Shown here one piece after another: positions 60,341-64,000 of a stretch of DNA of 64,000 bases; position 1 is the stretch's first letter; every line of letters starts with the position of its first letter. Below the pieces are notes generated by a model. That model searched no databases. It was not told the DNA's origin and saw nothing but the letters and a program-made list of their open reading frames with translations. The position numbers and the translations under genes are program-made. The stretch is from the NCBI GenBank assembly GCA_965153355.1, contig OZ231128.1, positions 2,170,001-2,234,000 on the forward strand, given 5' to 3'. This stretch comes from Flaccisagitta enflata (lineage: Eukaryota > Chaetognatha > Sagittoidea > Aphragmophora).

Positions 60341-63300
60341 GAAGTGGCTCAGTTGCTGTCATGGATGGTAATCTCCTCAGGGGACTGACTTTCAAGTGCA
60401 CTAGGGTTATGGGTCTTTGGGTTAAGGGTGGAGGGTCTTGGTTTTATAACATTTTCTTTTTGGCTCAGCATGCAAAATTCACACTTATTCCAATACCAAA
60501 GGCAGAGGGGCTAGTACCAGCTTGCCTGTCTCCTTTTTATCTTCATTATTGGTCTGTCTCTATCTTTTTCTTATTTTCTGTCTGTCTCCATCTTTTTCTT
60601 ATTTTCTGTCTGTCTCTAACTTTTTCTTCATTTCTTACTTGTCTCCATCTCTATCCTCATTTTCTTGCTGTCTCCATCTCTATATTTATTTTCTGTCAGA
60701 TTCCATCTTTTTATGGAGACAGACAAAAAAGGAGGATTAAGATGGAAGCAGACAGACAAATGAAGATAGAGATGGAGACAGACAGATAATAAGGATAAAG
60801 AGGGGGACAGACAGAAAATGAGGATAAAGATAGAGACAGACAGAAAATGATTCACATCGAGGTTAAAAGCATTGAAGCACACTCCATTGACTTTGATTTG
60901 GCCTTTCTTTAGCAGAGTGGCTAGAAGCACTGGGATTAAGGGTCTTGGGGTTAAGGGTGGATGATGTGACCCTGGTTATGAGGGTCCTGGTTTGATAACA
61001 TTTTCTTTTTGGTTCAACTTTTAAAATTCACACTTATTCCAATATCTAAGGCAGAGGAGTTAGTTCCAGCTTGCCTGTCTCCTTTTAATACCCATCTTTT
61101 TCATATTTTCTGTCTGTCTCCAACTTATTCTTCATTTTTTTTTGGTCTCCAACTCTATCCTCATTTTCTGTATGTCTCCATCTCTTTCTTAATTTTCTGT
61201 CTGTCTCCATCCCTATAGAGACAGTCAAAAAATGAGGATTAGGATGGAGACTGACAGATAATAAGGATAAAGATGGAGACAGACACAGAATGAGGATAAG
61301 GATAGAGACAGATAGAAAATAAGGCACATTGAGGTTGAAAGCATTGCATTGCATTGCTGTCTTGGATGGTAGTCTCCTCAGGGACTGACTTTGGAATGCC
61401 CTGGGGTCAAGGGTCTTGAGGTTAAGGGTGGAGGATGTGACCCTGGGTATGAGGGTCTTAGTTTGATAAGATTTTCTTTTTAGCTCAACTTTCAAAATTC
61501 ACACTTAATCCAATATCAAAAGCAGAGGAGTTAGTTCCAGCTTGCCTGTCTCCTTTTCATCCCCATTATTGGTCTGTCATTATCATTTTCCTATTTTCTG
61601 TTTGTCTCCCACTTTTTCCTTATTTTATGTTTGTCTCCAGTTTTATCCTCATTTTCTGTCTGTCTCCAGCTCTATCTTAATTTTCTGTCTGTCTCCATCT
61701 CTATATGGCGACAGTAAAAAGATGAAGATTAAGATGGAGACAGACAGAAAATAGAAAAAGAGTTTGAGACAGACAGATAATAAGGATAAAGATGGAGACT
61801 GACATAAAATGAGGATAAAGATGGAGACGGACAGAAAATGAGGATAGAAATAAACACAGATAGAAAATGAGGCACATTGAGGCTAAAAGCATTGAAGCAC
61901 ACTCCATTGACTTTGATTGGGCCTATCCTTGGCAGAGTGGCTGGAAGCAATAGTTAGTAAAGAGACAGTTAAAAAACATTTAGTGAAGGTACAGGTTCTA
62001 AGGTCTACTGGGGTTGAGGGTCTTTGAGGCTTAGGGTTGAGTCACTAGATATCAAGGCTCTTTGACTCAAAGAGACACTTTGAAAACCCAGCACATTTCA
62101 CCCTCCAAAGCCTAGCCATTGAAGACATCCCAAGATGAGCCCAACAACTGACATGACTGTTGACCCAAAATACCAATTGAGTCACCCAACAAATCTTCTT
62201 AGCACTTAGGTGCATTCTAGTAAAGGAGAAACAAGTGACAAGAGGGGCTAGCGGGGTTGACTTGCATGTTAAGCCTGTTTTGGTCTTTCCCCAGATCAAC
62301 ACCTCAATTTGACTGTAGGCCCCTTGTAATGTAATTATATATACATATAGGGCTTCTTAGGAGTAAATCAGAGATCATCCTGGGGTGGCAAGTGAAATAA
62401 GTTTAACACATGTTTCAACCCCGCTAGCCCCTCTTGTTACCCTTCTTCACTTTATCAGAACACACCCATGTTCTGGCAATATTTTTGAGGTGGCTCAATT
62501 GCTGTCTTGAATGGTAATCTCCTCAGGGGACTGACTTTGGAGTGCCCAGGGGTCAAGGGTCTTGAGGTTAAGGATGGAGGATGTGACCCTGGGTATGAGG
62601 GTCTTTGTTTGATAAGATTTTCTTTTTGGCTCAACTTTCAAAATTCACACTTATTCCAATATCAAAGGCAGAGGAGGTAGTTCCAGCTTGCTTGTCTCCT
62701 TTTCATCCCCATTATTGGTCTGTCATTAATGTTTTCCTATTTTCTGTTTGTCTCCCACTTTTTCCTCATTTTTAATTTGTCTCCAGTTTTATCCTCATTT
62801 TTGTCTGTCTCCATCTCTATCTTAATTTTCTGTCTGTCTCCATCTCTATATGGAGACAGTAAAAAGATGAAGATTAAGATGGAGACAGACAGAAAATAGA
62901 AAAAGAGATGAAGACAGACAGATAATAAGGATAAAGATGGAGACAGACAGAAAATGAGGATAAAGATGGAGACAGACAAAAAATGAGGATAGAGATAGAC
63001 ACAGACAGAAAATGAGGCACATTGAGGCGGAAAGCATTGAAGCACACTCCATTGACTTTGATTGGGCCTATCCTTGGCAGAGTGGCTAGAAGCAATAGTT
63101 AGTAAAGAGACAGTTAAAAAACATTTAGTGAAGGTACAGGTTCTAAGGTCTACTGGGGTTGAGGGTCTTTGAGGCTTAGGGTTGAGTCACTAGATATCAA
63201 GGCTCTTTGACTCAAAGAGACACTTTGAAAACCCAGCACCCTCCAAAGCCTAGCCATTGAAGACATCCCAAGATGAGCCCAACAACTGACATGACTGTTG

Positions 63301-64000
63301 ACCCAAAATACCGATTGAGTCACCCAACAAATCTTCTCAGCACTTAGGTGCATTCTAGTAAAGGAGAAACAAGTGACAAGAGGGGCTAGCGGGGTTGACT
63401 TGCATGTTAAGCCTGTTTTGGTCTTTCCCCAGATCAACACCTCAATTTGACTGTAGGCCCCTTGTAATGTACTTATATATACATATAGGGCTTCTTAGGA
63501 GTAAATCAGAGATCATCCTGGGGTGACAAGTAAAATAGCTTTAACACATGTTTCAACCCCACTAGCCCCTCTTGTTACCATTCTTCACTTTATCAGAACA
63601 AACCCATGTTTTGGCAACATTTTTGCGGTGGCTCAATTGCTGTCTTGGATGGTAATCTCCTCAGGGGACTGACTTTGGAGTGCCCTGGGGTCAAGGGTCT
63701 TGAGGTTAAGGGTAGAGGATGTGACTCAGGGTATGAGGGTCTTTGTTTGATAAGATTTTCTTTTTGGCTCAACTTTAAAAATTCACACTTATTCCAATAT
63801 CAGAGGCAGAGGAGTTAGTTCCAGCTTGCTTGTCTCCTTTTCATCCCCATTATTGGTCTGTTATTAATGTTTTCCTATTTTCTGTTTGTCTCCCACTTTT
63901 TCCTCATTTTTTATTTGTCTCCAGTTTTATCCTCATTTTCTGTCTGTCTCCATCTTTATCTTAATTTTCTGTCTGTCTCCATCTCTATATGGAGACAGTA
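60340..64000. repeat. Tandem array of units of about 1.14 kb (satellite-like)
   Basis: The landmark GGACTGACTTTGGAGTGCCC (or variant) recurs at about 60381, 61382, 62527 and 63665, and GTCACTAGATATCAAGGCTC at 62041 and 63186 (period 1145). The first unit is the most diverged and shorter (about 1.0 kb); the last runs off the window. Each unit has a CTGTCTGTCTCCATCTCTAT-type minisatellite (unit about 30 bp) meeting its own reverse complement near 60710, 61218, 61705, 62850 and 63990, so each forms a large imperfect palindrome. Open frames in it are repeat translations. Confidence 0.85.

Noticed and set aside
60361-63818. Leu/Ser/Phe-rich frames suggesting membrane proteins
   Set aside because: They translate the CTGTCTGTCTCCATC minisatellite and recur in every unit of the tandem array.

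Overview
The window looks like nuclear DNA of an invertebrate animal. It has no bacterial gene layout. It has exons with GT-AG boundaries, a TATA-box promoter, secreted extracellular-domain genes (a multi-Kazal inhibitor and a tandem kringle protein) and a very heavy load of microsatellites and transposable elements. I cannot name the species. All gene models below were built by eye from reading frame, splice-site quality and intron-phase agreement.

Genes, left to right. A phase-compatible but tentative Asp-rich gene lies at 4.6-7.8 kb (+). A complete small secreted acidic/lysine-rich protein gene lies at 20.8-25.1 kb (+), with TATA box, signal peptide and three exons. A complete four-exon nine-Kazal-domain secreted inhibitor lies at 39.5-32.7 kb (-). 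An unrecognised terminal exon lies at 48.3-48.5 kb (+). A gene with two tandem kringle domains lies at 53.5-59.1 kb (+), in four phase-matched exons, with its N-terminus not located and its 3' end open.

Mobile elements. An apparently intact tyrosine-recombinase (PAT/DIRS-type) retrotransposon occupies 14.38-19.21 kb: gag with zinc knuckle, RT/RNase H/Dam-like pol, recombinase and split direct repeats. Its internal B1-A2 repeat pair lies inside an intron of gag. There is also a 5'-truncated RLE-type non-LTR fragment (52.4-53.1 kb), a Tc1/mariner transposase tail (58.3 kb), an 826-bp hAT-type element with an 8-bp target duplication (2.6-3.5 kb), several TA-flanked MITE families, and many foldback elements with repetitive cores.

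The most unusual content is a superfamily of about 20 short elements. They start with AACAAGGCC (or AACAAGCCC), carry a roughly 10-nt 'key' about 20 nt inside the left end, have a swappable tandem-repeat core (GGAC/CGAC, GAAT, TGACTTAAAA and others), and end in a hairpin followed by TAAAA. The right arm of that hairpin is the reverse complement of the same copy's key. Keys differ between subfamilies but stay matched within each copy. The plan resembles Helentron-associated (HINE/DINE-like) non-autonomous elements, but the family assignment is inference.

The right end (60.3-64.0 kb) is a tandem array of units of about 1.14 kb, each containing opposed minisatellites that form a large imperfect palindrome. 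No tRNA, rRNA, CRISPR array or bacterial-type operon was seen.
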